DNA from: Aquimarina sp. AU474
Lineage (GTDB): Bacteria; Bacteroidota; Bacteroidia; Flavobacteriales; Flavobacteriaceae
Assembly (NCBI RefSeq): GCF_900312815.1
Contig: NZ_OMPE01000004.1
Coordinates: forward strand, 186,001 to 250,000
Direction: 5' to 3'
DNA: 64,000 nt
Shown: positions 1 to 8,731 of the stretch, piece after piece
Layout of the letters: each line of letters begins with the position of its first letter
Position numbering within the stretch: the first letter of the stretch is position 1
Program-made: the position numbers and the translations under genes
Notes under the pieces: model-generated
What the model was told of the DNA's origin: nothing
Databases searched by the model: none
What the model saw: only the letters and a program-made list of their open reading frames with translations

Positions 1-200
1 AAGGAGTAAAAAGTGATTCGGATCGTATACCCGATTTTAGAAATCAATTACTTTGGCTTCCGGATGTTACTTTTGATGATGTAGAAACAACTATTAATTT
101 CTTTACATCTAATAATCTTGGGGATTATGAAATTCGTATCGAAGGATACTCAAGCAATGGTATGCCTATATCGGCTACAGAAAGAATTACTGTAAAATAA
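1..200 (+). CDS. C-terminal end of a large surface-type protein (partial)
   Basis: An open frame enters from the left edge and stops at a TAA at 198-200; 65 codons are visible. The text includes LLWLPDVTFDD and DYEIRIEGYSSNGMPISA. This resembles the last residues of the long TonB-plug or MG2-type surface proteins of Flavobacteriaceae, where a beta-rich domain ends the chain; that match is from memory only. The start, signal peptide and most domains lie outside the window, so the function is not assigned. The next gene follows after 93 bases on the same strand. Confidence 0.6.
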   Translation, partial: GVKSDSDRIPDFRNQLLWLPDVTFDDVETTINFFTSNNLGDYEIRIEGYSSNGMPISATERITVK

Positions 201-293
201 TCACTTAGGTCATTTACGAGTTTTGATTAATAATTTCAGTTTCATTTTTTGAAACTCCCTATCTCTATTTTTGTTTTTGCAAAAAAGAGAAGT

Positions 294-1832
294 ATGCTGA
301 TTAAAGTGTTTGGAAGTGCTGTTTTTGGTGTAGAAGCCACTACGGTTACTGTTGAGGTAAATATAGATAAGGGAATCGGGTATCATTTAGTAGGATTACC
401 CGATAATGCCATTAGAGAAAGTAGTTACCGCATAGCTGCAGCGCTTCAGAATAATGGTTATAAACTTCCGGGTAAAAAAATTACCATCAATATGGCTCCT
501 GCCGATTTACGAAAAGAAGGGTCTGCCTATGATTTAACTCTGGCAATAGGAATCCTAGCAGCAAGTTCGCAAATCAAGGCAGATAAAGTTTCAGATTATC
601 TAATTATGGGGGAGTTGTCTCTAGACGGAAATTTACAACCCATTAAAGGGGCGTTGCCTATTGCAATTAAAGCCAGAGAAGAAGGTTTTAAAGGATTTAT
701 TTTACCTAAACAAAATGCTAAGGAGGCAGCTATTGTTGATAGCCTTGACGTCTATGGTGTAGAGAATATAAAAGAGGTTATTGACTTTTTTGATGATAAA
801 GAAAAATTACAACCCACTGCGGTAGATACTAGAGAAGAATTTCATGCAGCATTAAATAACCCAGAATTTGATTTTGTAGATGTTAAAGGGCAAGAAAGTA
901 TAAAGCGTTGTATGGAGATTGCTGCCGCAGGAGGACATAATATTATACTCGTTGGTCCACCTGGAAGTGGTAAAACAATGCTAAGTAAACGATTACCTAG
1001 TATATTACCACCAATGTCTTTACAAGAAGCTTTAGAAACCACCAAAATTCATAGTGTAGTAGGTAGGATTAAAGATAATATTGGTCTAATGGCTCAACGA
1101 CCTTTTAGAAGCCCGCATCATACAATATCAGATGTGGCATTGGTAGGAGGAGGAGCATACCCACAACCAGGCGAAATTTCATTATCTCATAATGGGGTAT
1201 TATTTTTAGATGAGTTACCAGAATTTAAAAGAAGTGTACTTGAGGTAATGCGCCAACCTTTAGAGGATAGAGAGGTAACTATTTCAAGAGCTAAGTTTAC
1301 GGTTACGTACCCCTCTAGTTTTATGCTAGTAGCAAGTATGAACCCAAGCCCAGGAGGTTATTTTAATGATCCAAATGCACCTGTAACTTCTTCACCAGCA
1401 GAAATGCAACGATATCTTAGTAAAATTTCTGGTCCACTATTGGATAGAATAGATATTCATATCGAAGTCACTCCAGTCCCCTTTGATAAACTTAGTGAAG
1501 AAAGGAAAGGAGAGAGTAGCGTTGATATTAGAAAAAGAGTAATAGCCGCAAGAGATATCCAAACAAAGCGGTTTTCAACATTGTCAAATATCCATTATAA
1601 TGCTCAAATGGGAGTACGGCAAATCAGGATATTTTGTGAACTGGATAATTCTTCTAAACAATTGCTAAAAACAGCAATGGAGCGGTTAAATTTATCTGCA
1701 AGGGCATATGATCGTATTTTAAAAGTGTCAAGAACTATCGCAGATCTTTCTCAATCAAAAAATATAAATGGAGATCATATTTCTGAGGCGATTCAATATC
1801 GTAGTTTGGATCGAGATGGATGGTTAGGATAA
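294..1832 (+). CDS. comM: YifB/ComM family magnesium-chelatase-like AAA+ ATPase
   Basis: 512 residues from the ATG at 294. The frame is open further upstream to a TTG at 249, but the family begins MLIKVFGSAVFGVEA, which fits the ATG. An N-terminal ChlI/Lon-like domain (about 1-190) precedes an AAA+ core with Walker A GPPGSGKT at 221-228 and Walker B GVLFLDELPE at 301-310, then a C-terminal Mg-chelatase domain. ComM homologues are helicases that promote branch migration during natural transformation; that role is family knowledge. Full length and intact. Neighbouring genes share its strand but no functional theme. Confidence 0.93.
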   Translation: MLIKVFGSAVFGVEATTVTVEVNIDKGIGYHLVGLPDNAIRESSYRIAAALQNNGYKLPGKKITINMAPADLRKEGSAYDLTLAIGILAASSQIKADKVSDYLIMGELSLDGNLQPIKGALPIAIKAREEGFKGFILPKQNAKEAAIVDSLDVYGVENIKEVIDFFDDKEKLQPTAVDTREEFHAALNNPEFDFVDVKGQESIKRCMEIAAAGGHNIILVGPPGSGKTMLSKRLPSILPPMSLQEALETTKIHSVVGRIKDNIGLMAQRPFRSPHHTISDVALVGGGAYPQPGEISLSHNGVLFLDELPEFKRSVLEVMRQPLEDREVTISRAKFTVTYPSSFMLVASMNPSPGGYFNDPNAPVTSSPAEMQRYLSKISGPLLDRIDIHIEVTPVPFDKLSEERKGESSVDIRKRVIAARDIQTKRFSTLSNIHYNAQMGVRQIRIFCELDNSSKQLLKTAMERLNLSARAYDRILKVSRTIADLSQSKNINGDHISEAIQYRSLDRDGWLG

Positions 1833-1936
1833 GAATTTATAAACTATTTCCTCTTCTTATTAACAATGCATTTATTATCCTTTTAGAAATCAATATTTTT
1901 AAGAAAATACACATTCTCAAATTTTAAATATTGATT

Positions 1937-3067
1937 ATGAATAGAATCCTTTTTTTGATGCTAATATTAGCTTTTGCAAATTGTAATAAACAAGATACTG
2001 TACAAAAAGAATCATCAAAGACTACGAATCCTGAAAAGATGATATCAAACCCAATTGAGGAACCTCTAAAACTTACTTTAAAAGATGCAAATTCTTTGGC
2101 AGAGTTACCTTTGGCTTGTTTACAAATAGAATACCCTAATAAATTAAATCAAACCTTGGGTGGTAAAGAAAATTTAGGTGAACCTAAAGAATTACACCCT
2201 ACATTTTATGGCTGTTTTGATTGGCATTCTTCAGTGCATGGTCATTGGTCATTGGTGAAACTTCTAAAATCGTTTCCGGATTTAGAAAAAAGAGAAGAGG
2301 CAATTGCAAAATTGCGTCAAAATATAACAAGGGATAATATAGCTGTAGAAGTAGATTATTTTGCCGAAAAGCATAATAAATCTTTTGAGAGAACCTATGG
2401 CTGGGCTTGGTTACTTAAACTAGCAGAAGAATTGCATAGCTGGGATGACCCCGTGGCAAGAGAACTCGAAGAAAATCTAAAGCCATTAACGACTGTAATA
2501 GTACAAAAATATTTAGAATTTTTGCCAAAGCTTAAATATCCAATTAGAGTAGGAGAACATACAAATACTGCTTTTGGGTTGTCATTTGCATGGGATTATG
2601 CAGAAGTTCTACAACATCAAGAATTAAAGAATAGTATTACTGCCAAAGCCAAAGAATTTTATCAAAATGATAAGGATTGTCCAATGGGATGGGAACCTAG
2701 CGGTTATGATTTTTTGTCTCCATGCTTTGAAGAAATTGATCTCATGAGAAGAGTGTTGCCTAAAGCAGAGTTCGATCAATGGATAACAGTATTTATGCCA
2801 CAACTTAAAACCAAAAATTACACTTTAGAAGTAGGCGAAGTATCTGATCGATCAGATGGTAAATTGGTGCATTTAGATGGGCTTAATTTTAGTAGAGCAT
2901 GGGTATTGTATGGTTTGGCAAATCAGTACAAAGGGTATGAACATCTGATTTCGGTTGCAAATACCCATGTGCAATATTCTTTACCCAATTTGGTAGGTGA
3001 TAGTTATGAAGGAGGTCACTGGTTGGGTTCATTCGCTATTTATTCATTAGATGTAAATTCAAAATAG
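1937..3067 (+). CDS. DUF2891 domain lipoprotein
   Basis: 376 residues. An upstream TTG at 1931 is in frame, but the ATG at 1937 gives a clean signal MNRILFLMLILAFANC with a lipobox Cys at 16. The rest matches DUF2891, recognised from FYGCFDWHSSVHGHW at about 90-104 and conserved Trp/His/Glu-rich segments; no biochemical function is established that I know of. The stop touches the start of the Nramp-type gene, so the two are probably co-transcribed with pxpABC. The placement suggests periplasmic or surface work on a substrate whose product feeds the 5-oxoproline pathway, which is inference. Confidence 0.8.
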   Translation: MNRILFLMLILAFANCNKQDTVQKESSKTTNPEKMISNPIEEPLKLTLKDANSLAELPLACLQIEYPNKLNQTLGGKENLGEPKELHPTFYGCFDWHSSVHGHWSLVKLLKSFPDLEKREEAIAKLRQNITRDNIAVEVDYFAEKHNKSFERTYGWAWLLKLAEELHSWDDPVARELEENLKPLTTVIVQKYLEFLPKLKYPIRVGEHTNTAFGLSFAWDYAEVLQHQELKNSITAKAKEFYQNDKDCPMGWEPSGYDFLSPCFEEIDLMRRVLPKAEFDQWITVFMPQLKTKNYTLEVGEVSDRSDGKLVHLDGLNFSRAWVLYGLANQYKGYEHLISVANTHVQYSLPNLVGDSYEGGHWLGSFAIYSLDVNSK

Positions 3068-4291
3068 ATGAAAAAATGGTTATCTAATATAGGTCCAGGA
3101 ACATTAGTTACTGCTGCATTCATTGGCCCGGGAACTGTTACTGTTTGTACATTGGCAGGAGTTAATTTTGGTTTTACATTATTATGGGCATTGGTTTTGT
3201 CGATTGTGGCTTGTATTGTATTACAAGAAATGGCAGCTAGATTGGGTGTGATTACTCAAAATGGATTAAGTGAAGTAGTGCGATCACAATTAAAAAATAA
3301 TGCCGTCGTTAAGTGGGTGTTTATAGGTGTTATAATATCAGCCATTTTTGTCGGTAATGCTGCATACGAAGCAGGAAATATTAGTGGGGGAGTATTGGGT
3401 TTATCTACTATTCTAGGATCGCCAAATATTGAATTAGGAGGTGTTAGTATGAACTATATGAGTATAATTATAGGTCTCGTAGCTTTTGTGTTACTGTATA
3501 TAGGTAATTATAAAGTGTTAGAACGCAGTTTGGTTGTGTTGGTCCTATTGATGAGCATAGCTTTTATTGTAACTGCTATAGCGACCAAACCAGATTTATC
3601 TCTTGTTTTTAAAGGTTTTGTTCCTGAAATTGATTCCGAAAAATTATTTACCATAATTGGTTTAATAGGTACTACAGTAGTACCTTATAATCTATTTCTT
3701 CATGCTTCTTTAGTAAAAGAAAAATGGAATGACCCAGCACAACTTCCTTTTGCTCGTAAAGATACTATCATAGCAATCGTTGTTGGAGGAGTAATGTCTA
3801 TGGCAATAATCATTGCAGGTGCTGCAATACAAAATACCGAAGTAAATAATGCAGCTGATCTTGCAAAAAGCATGGAACCCATTTTTGGATCGGCAGCTAA
3901 GTATGTTTTGTCGCTTGGTCTATTTGCGGCAGGAATAACTTCAGCTATAACAGCTCCTCTTGCTGCTGCTTATGTAGTAAAAGGTTGTTTGGGGTGGGAA
4001 GTCGGATTAAAAAGTGCAAAATTTAGAATGGTTTGGATTTTCATTTTACTTCTTGGAGTGATTTTTTCTTCATTAGGAATTAAGTCAATAGAGGTAATTC
4101 AATTTGCCCAAATTACCAATGGAATTTTGCTGCCTGTGATAGCAGGTTTTTTGTTATGGGTAATGAATAGAAAAGAATTATTAGGAAAATATACCAATTC
4201 TAAAACTCAAAACGCAATAGGCTCTTTGATTGTTTTAGTGACTTTGTTTTTAGGAATTCGAAGTATATGGAAGGTTATAGAAAATTTGTAG
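3068..4291 (+). CDS. Nramp-fold transporter lacking the metal-binding residues
   Basis: 407 residues, about 11 membrane segments, Nramp family of the LeuT-fold superfamily. It aligns well with Nramp TM1 (GPGTLVTAAFIGPGT, residues 9-23) and TM6 (TTVVPYNLFLHAS, 202-214). Canonical metal transporters have DPGN in TM1 and MPH in TM6; here these read GPGT and VPY, so the Asp, Asn and Met metal ligands are missing. It starts directly after the DUF2891 stop and precedes pxpABC, as Bacillus subtilis ycsG sits with ycsF and kipIA. The likely substrate is therefore not Mn2+/Fe2+ but perhaps 5-oxoproline or a related acid; this is inference. Confidence 0.85.
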   Translation: MKKWLSNIGPGTLVTAAFIGPGTVTVCTLAGVNFGFTLLWALVLSIVACIVLQEMAARLGVITQNGLSEVVRSQLKNNAVVKWVFIGVIISAIFVGNAAYEAGNISGGVLGLSTILGSPNIELGGVSMNYMSIIIGLVAFVLLYIGNYKVLERSLVVLVLLMSIAFIVTAIATKPDLSLVFKGFVPEIDSEKLFTIIGLIGTTVVPYNLFLHASLVKEKWNDPAQLPFARKDTIIAIVVGGVMSMAIIIAGAAIQNTEVNNAADLAKSMEPIFGSAAKYVLSLGLFAAGITSAITAPLAAAYVVKGCLGWEVGLKSAKFRMVWIFILLLGVIFSSLGIKSIEVIQFAQITNGILLPVIAGFLLWVMNRKELLGKYTNSKTQNAIGSLIVLVTLFLGIRSIWKVIENL

Positions 4292-4315
4292 GAATAAATT
4301 AATTCATTTGTAAGA

Positions 4316-5047
4316 ATGAAAAAAATAATATTTAATGCAGATGTTGGAGAAGAAGCTGGTTTTGATGATCAGATTATGCCCTATGTCTCATGGTGTAATA
4401 TTGCATGTGGAAGTCATGCGGGTAATGATCTAGTAATTCAAAAAACTATCGAGCTGGCTATGAGGCATAATGTCAAAATTGGTGCACATCCTTCGTATCC
4501 CGATCGTGATAATTTTGGAAGAGTAAGTATGAATATACCTAATGATGATTTGGTAAAAACTCTTACCGAACAAATTATAAAGGTAAAGTTGAAAGTGGAA
4601 AAATTTGGAGGAGTGTTACATCATGTTAAACCTCATGGAGCGTTATATAATGATGCAGTTAAAAAAGAAGAAATAGCTAGTTCCATTTTTGAATCTGTAA
4701 AAAATATCGATAAAAGATTATATGTTATATCGCTTAAAGATTCCAGATTATCGTATCTTTGTAAAGATGTTTTAGATGTGAAATATGAAGCTTTTGCAGA
4801 TCGAAATTACAATGAAGATTTGTCGTTAGTTTCACGTTCTAATAAAGAGGCAGTGATTACAAATTCTGTTCAAGTTTTTGATCATGTTCTTAAAATGGTT
4901 TCTGAAGGAAAAATTAAAACAATAACAGGAGAGGAGCTACCTGTTCTTTTTGATACAATTTGTGTGCATGGTGATAATCCAAATTCTTTGAATATTTTAA
5001 GGCATATGTATGATGAGTTTTCGAAGATGAATTACATTTTAAAATAG
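4316..5047 (+). CDS. pxpA: 5-oxoprolinase subunit A (LamB/YcsF family)
   Basis: 243 residues, the usual family length. LamB/YcsF signatures are visible near the N-terminus: FNADVGEEAGFDD (residues 5-17), CGSHAGND and GAHPSYPDRDNFGR, then KPHGALYND. With PxpB and PxpC it forms the prokaryotic ATP-dependent 5-oxoprolinase, which opens 5-oxoproline (pyroglutamate) to glutamate in the cytoplasm; this is established for the family. It sits 24 bases after the transporter gene and 5 bases before pxpB, an operon arrangement. Confidence 0.93.
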   Translation: MKKIIFNADVGEEAGFDDQIMPYVSWCNIACGSHAGNDLVIQKTIELAMRHNVKIGAHPSYPDRDNFGRVSMNIPNDDLVKTLTEQIIKVKLKVEKFGGVLHHVKPHGALYNDAVKKEEIASSIFESVKNIDKRLYVISLKDSRLSYLCKDVLDVKYEAFADRNYNEDLSLVSRSNKEAVITNSVQVFDHVLKMVSEGKIKTITGEELPVLFDTICVHGDNPNSLNILRHMYDEFSKMNYILK

Positions 5048-5052
5048 AGTGT

Positions 5053-5778
5053 ATGGAATTAGAATTACAATATAAAAGGTATTCCGAAAACTCAATTTTA
5101 ATAGAATGGCCTCCCAAAATTGAACAAGATATACTTCAAAACTTACTTTTTTGTAAAAAATCAATTGAAAAATATTATGGTAAAGTAATTGTTGAGATAA
5201 TCTCATCTTATTCCTCGTTGTTAATTTGTTATCATAACATTATAGAGGATTTCTATAGTGAGGTTTTGGTGCTTAAAAAGCTTTGTGGCTCTCTAGGTGT
5301 TACCGAAATTGTAAAAAAAAGACTTTGGGAAATACCTGTGTGTTACTCCACTACTCTGGCGGCAGATTTAAGTGATTTTTCTAATCAAAAATCACTCAGT
5401 ATTGATAAGGTTATTTCACTGCATACTGCTCCATTATATACCGTGTTTTTTTTAGGTTTTTTACCTGGGTTTTTTTACCTCGGGGGACTTGATGAAAAGT
5501 TGAGTTTGCCTAGAAAAAAAACTCCGGTTTTACAAGTGGAAAAAGGATCAGTTGCGATAGGTGAAAATCAAACTGGTGTGTATCCAATACATAGTCCTGG
5601 TGGGTGGCATGTTATTGGCAGATCTCCAATTGAATTTTTTAACCCGAATTCATCAGAACCGTGTTTTGTTATCGCTGGTGATCATGTTAAGTTTATATCG
5701 ATTGAAGAATATGAATATAACGATATAAAAGAAAGAGTTGAAAATAATATTTATCAACTTAAACCTACTTTTTTATGA
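5053..5778 (+). CDS. pxpB: 5-oxoprolinase subunit B (KipI family)
   Basis: 241 residues. The KipI/AHS1 signature is clear in the second half: GFLPGFFYLGGLD, then LPRKKTP, GSVAIGENQTGVYP and SPGGWHVIGRSP. It is a cytoplasmic partner of PxpA and PxpC in ATP-dependent 5-oxoproline hydrolysis; KipI was first described as an inhibitor of the sporulation kinase KinA in Bacillus, which is not relevant here. Its stop overlaps the start of pxpC by four bases (ATGA at 5775-5778), indicating translational coupling. Confidence 0.93.
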   Translation: MELELQYKRYSENSILIEWPPKIEQDILQNLLFCKKSIEKYYGKVIVEIISSYSSLLICYHNIIEDFYSEVLVLKKLCGSLGVTEIVKKRLWEIPVCYSTTLAADLSDFSNQKSLSIDKVISLHTAPLYTVFFLGFLPGFFYLGGLDEKLSLPRKKTPVLQVEKGSVAIGENQTGVYPIHSPGGWHVIGRSPIEFFNPNSSEPCFVIAGDHVKFISIEEYEYNDIKERVENNIYQLKPTFL

Positions 5779-6632
5779 AAGGTAAAGTTGAAATAATTAA
5801 ACCAGGATTGTTTACTACGATTCAGGATAAAGGAAGATTTGGATTTTCAAAATATGGGATTCCAAAAAGTGGACCCATGGATGAAGTTGCTTTTGATTTT
5901 GCAAACTCACTTTTGGGAAATCAAGAAAACTGTGCGTGTATAGAATGGACACTTCAAGCGCCAATATTAAAATTTAATGAACCAACTTTAATATGTTTAA
6001 CAGGTTCTTTAGTTGATGCTTTTTTGAATGGTGAAAAAGTAGAAATGTATCGACAGGTCAAAATTGTTAAAAATGATATTTTGACAATTAATTTTTGTAA
6101 GAATAAATTATATGGTTATGTAGGAATTGAAAATGGGTTTCAATCCGATGTTGTATTAAAAAGTCGATCTTTCTATCCTGCAGTGACACCAAAATCTACT
6201 TTAAAGAAAGGAGATATTTTACCATATTTGACGTCAAGAAATACTAATGATCAGTTTTCATCTTTGGTCAAATCTTCCCATAAAAATATTACAAATCATA
6301 TTGAAGTCTATCAAGGTATCGAATTTGATTTGTTATCTAATAGTCAAAAAGAATATCTATTAGAAACTGAATTTACTATTTCTAGTAAACGTAATCGAAT
6401 GGCTATTCAATTAAAAGAAGAATTGTCGAATACGTTACCATCAATAATAACGGCACCAGTTTTACCGGGTACGGTTCAATTAACTCCATCGGGTAAGTTA
6501 ATTGTTTTAATGCGAGATTGCCAAACTACAGGTGGATATCCTAGGGTGTTACAACTAAGTTCATCGGCTATTAATCAAATCGCTCAAAAAAGAACAAACC
6601 AAAAAGTCAAGTTTAGGTTAATAGATTTATAG
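5775..6632 (+). CDS. pxpC: 5-oxoprolinase subunit C (KipA family)
   Basis: 285 residues, somewhat shorter than the usual 310-335. The AHS2/KipA start GLFTTIQDKGRFGFSKYGIPKSGPMD is split by no gap and is followed by NGFQSDVVLKSRS and, near the C-terminus, TAPVLPGTVQLTPSGKLIVL. It completes the PxpABC enzyme. It is the last gene of the cluster; two GC-rich stem-loops follow at 6659-6699, about 27 bases after the stop. Confidence 0.92.
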   Translation: MKGKVEIIKPGLFTTIQDKGRFGFSKYGIPKSGPMDEVAFDFANSLLGNQENCACIEWTLQAPILKFNEPTLICLTGSLVDAFLNGEKVEMYRQVKIVKNDILTINFCKNKLYGYVGIENGFQSDVVLKSRSFYPAVTPKSTLKKGDILPYLTSRNTNDQFSSLVKSSHKNITNHIEVYQGIEFDLLSNSQKEYLLETEFTISSKRNRMAIQLKEELSNTLPSIITAPVLPGTVQLTPSGKLIVLMRDCQTTGGYPRVLQLSSSAINQIAQKRTNQKVKFRLIDL

Positions 6633-6658
6633 TACTATTAAATATTTTATAAAAAGTT

Positions 6659-6699
6659 AGGGGATAAACCCCTTAATGTAGTAGGGGGAAATTCCCCTA
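6659..6699. promoter_or_regulatory. Two GC-rich palindromes before the two-component operon
   Basis: AGGGG-ATAAA-CCCCT (6659-6673) and TAGGGG with CCCCTA (6682-6699) are related inverted repeats about 25 bp apart centre to centre in otherwise AT-rich DNA. No T-run follows, so they are poor terminators for pxpC. They could be binding sites for the NarL-type regulator encoded at 8732, giving autoregulation; that is inference. Confidence 0.4.
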
Positions 6700-6863
6700 A
6701 TCACTATTTTTATTAAAATTCGAAATACGCACAAATGCCCTATCAATAGTAATGTTAAAATATAGTTAAGCCATAGACTATAGTGGTAAAAGGTGGGTAA
6801 GATTTGCTTTAAACCCCCGTTTTTAGATATATTAGCGGTAATGAACCTAAAATATCTATTGTA

Positions 6864-7259
6864 ATGGGAAAAAAAAGACCGGAAAAATGTATTAGTATAG
6901 AAGAGGCTAAAGAGCTTCAAAAATCTTGGTGTGATACCAGAACACCAGAAATTGATAAATGCCTAGGATTTGAGGACACTCGAGAGTTTTGGTGGAGTGT
7001 TGAAGAACTACAGGAGTACTTGAAATATGTAAAGAAAAAATCTAGAAAACAAGGAATTAATAATCCAGGTATTCGTATTTATTTTGGAGCATATCCAAAA
7101 GAAAAATGTAAAATGGATAGGGGATATTCAACTGTGTTTTTAGCGCCTACTGGTGCGCCGACAGGAGGATTGGGTAAAGATGGAGATAATGCCCCGAATA
7201 ATTATGAGATAGAATCTTTAAATGGAGCTGGAGGCGGAAGACCACCTTTTAATTATTAA
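6864..7259 (+). CDS. Conserved-looking hypothetical soluble protein at the head of a two-component operon
   Basis: 131 residues, no signal peptide or membrane segment. Highly charged N-terminal half (IEEAKELQKSW, WWSVEELQEYLKYVKKKSRK), a central NPGIRIYFGAYP strand-like stretch, and a Gly/Pro/Asn-rich tail ending GGGRPPFNY. I do not recognise a domain. The stop at 7257-7259 is two bases before the GTG of the membrane protein, so it is very likely co-transcribed with that gene and with the kinase/regulator pair. It may be a cytoplasmic accessory of the signalling system, which is inference from position only. Confidence 0.75.
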   Translation: MGKKRPEKCISIEEAKELQKSWCDTRTPEIDKCLGFEDTREFWWSVEELQEYLKYVKKKSRKQGINNPGIRIYFGAYPKEKCKMDRGYSTVFLAPTGAPTGGLGKDGDNAPNNYEIESLNGAGGGRPPFNY

Positions 7260-7261
7260 GT

Positions 7262-7960
7262 GTGATTTTTCAAGGGATTATTAATTTATTGGAGTTACTA
7301 GCCACTATAGCTGGAACTTTATATATAGCAAAATATCGAGACGATAATATCACTCGATATTTTGTTTATTTTCTTTGGCTCACGGTGTTTGTAGAATTTG
7401 TCTTCGGATGGTTGCCTACACTTATTTATTACATGAATACCTTTTCTTTTTTAAAAGGGACATTTTTAGAAAAAAACTATTGGGTTTATAATATATATTT
7501 CATAATCAGTTTTTATGTTTATATAAATTATTTTAAATGGAATATTAAATCGATATTCTTCAAGAAAATATTGACGGTTTTATCTGCTTTTTATCTTATA
7601 AGTTCTTTTCTTAATTTAATTTTTTCAAACTTTTATTTCAGTTCTTATTCTTCTTATACATTTATTTTGGGGACAGTGTTATTTCTATTTAGTATAGCAC
7701 TCTTTTATTTTGAAATGTTAAAAAGTGATGAAGTGCTTAATTTTCATAAATCGATACCTTTCTATATATCTATTGCATCTCTTTTGTTCCATGTAAGTGT
7801 AACTCCATTGTCCATTTACAGTAAATATTTTAGAATGTCTAAAAGCCCGGACTTTGTTGAGATTTATGAAATTATATTCAATAGCGCTAATATTTTTATG
7901 TATACTTGTTACACCTTTGGATTTTTGATATGCTTGAAAAGGAACAAATTTTACTCATAG
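7262..7960 (+). CDS. Multi-spanning membrane protein, putative sensor partner of the histidine kinase
   Basis: 232 residues from a GTG at 7262, two bases after the previous stop. Almost the whole chain is hydrophobic and rich in Phe, Tyr and Ile, with six or seven membrane segments and basic inner loops (for example CLKRNKFYS at the C-terminus). No named domain is recognised. Its 3' end overlaps the kinase start by 31 bases. Because the kinase has one membrane helix and no input domain, this protein could supply the sensing function. Low complexity composition makes homology hard to judge by eye. Confidence 0.75.
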   Translation: MIFQGIINLLELLATIAGTLYIAKYRDDNITRYFVYFLWLTVFVEFVFGWLPTLIYYMNTFSFLKGTFLEKNYWVYNIYFIISFYVYINYFKWNIKSIFFKKILTVLSAFYLISSFLNLIFSNFYFSSYSSYTFILGTVLFLFSIALFYFEMLKSDEVLNFHKSIPFYISIASLLFHVSVTPLSIYSKYFRMSKSPDFVEIYEIIFNSANIFMYTCYTFGFLICLKRNKFYS

Positions 7961-8706
7961 TTTATTTCACCGTTATAATTTTATTTTTCACTGTATTCGG
8001 TATCATTTTTTTTATTGCCTTTCAGCGACGAAAGAATAAATTATTGCTTGATAAACTTAAGGCGGAACAACGTTTTGAAGACGAGATTTTTAAGTCTAGG
8101 ATAGAGATCCAAGAACAAGCTCTTAAAAATGTAAGTTGGGAGCTGCATGATAATATTGGTCAATTACTATCTACAGCAGTAATGCAAATCAATATTATGA
8201 GTACTAATATTGATGCTAAAGCATCAGAGTCATTATTAGATGTACGCAAATTGGTTGGGGATAGCCTGCAAGAAATACGAAACTTATCCAAAACCCTTAA
8301 TCACGAAGTGATTCAAAATGTAGGGTTAGAGAAATCTATACGAGTAGAACTGAAGCGATTTGAGAAACTTAATTTCTTGACCACCAAATTTGAAGTTAAA
8401 GGAGAAGAGGTGCATATTGATCCCAAAGATGAGATCATTCTATATCGTATCGTACAAGAGTTTTTTTCAAACTCTATAAAACATGCAGAGGCTTCTAATA
8501 TGTATGTGGAGTTGTCATATACGCCAGAGCAATTAAAAATAACGATACAGGATGATGGTGTTGGTTTTGATATGAAATCTGTACAGGCCAACTCTGGATT
8601 GTTAAACATGAAAAGCCGTGCAACATTAGTTAAAGCAACTTTTGACTTAGAAACTGCTCCAGAAAAAGGAGTTTTGCTTATCTTGTCTTATCCTATTAAA
8701 GCATAA
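7930..8706 (+). CDS. NarL-class sensor histidine kinase without an input domain
   Basis: 258 residues from the ATG at 7930; a TTG at 7906 extends the frame by eight codons but is less likely. One membrane helix (about 7-31) is followed by a charged coiled-coil, a HisKA_3 dimerisation domain with the phospho-accepting His73 in ELHDNIGQ, and a HATPase domain with an N-box (QEFFSNSIKHA) and G-box (DDGVGFD). It should phosphorylate the response regulator encoded 25 bases downstream. Sensing must come from the membrane helix or from the membrane protein encoded just upstream, whose gene it overlaps. Confidence 0.9.
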   Translation: MLEKEQILLIVYFTVIILFFTVFGIIFFIAFQRRKNKLLLDKLKAEQRFEDEIFKSRIEIQEQALKNVSWELHDNIGQLLSTAVMQINIMSTNIDAKASESLLDVRKLVGDSLQEIRNLSKTLNHEVIQNVGLEKSIRVELKRFEKLNFLTTKFEVKGEEVHIDPKDEIILYRIVQEFFSNSIKHAEASNMYVELSYTPEQLKITIQDDGVGFDMKSVQANSGLLNMKSRATLVKATFDLETAPEKGVLLILSYPIKA

Positions 8707-8731
8707 AGATTGATTTAAATACGTTTGCCTG

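Noticed and set aside
6657..6920. An 87-codon minus-strand ORF
   Set aside because: It runs across the paired palindromes and into the 131-residue gene; composition looks like translated intergenic DNA.
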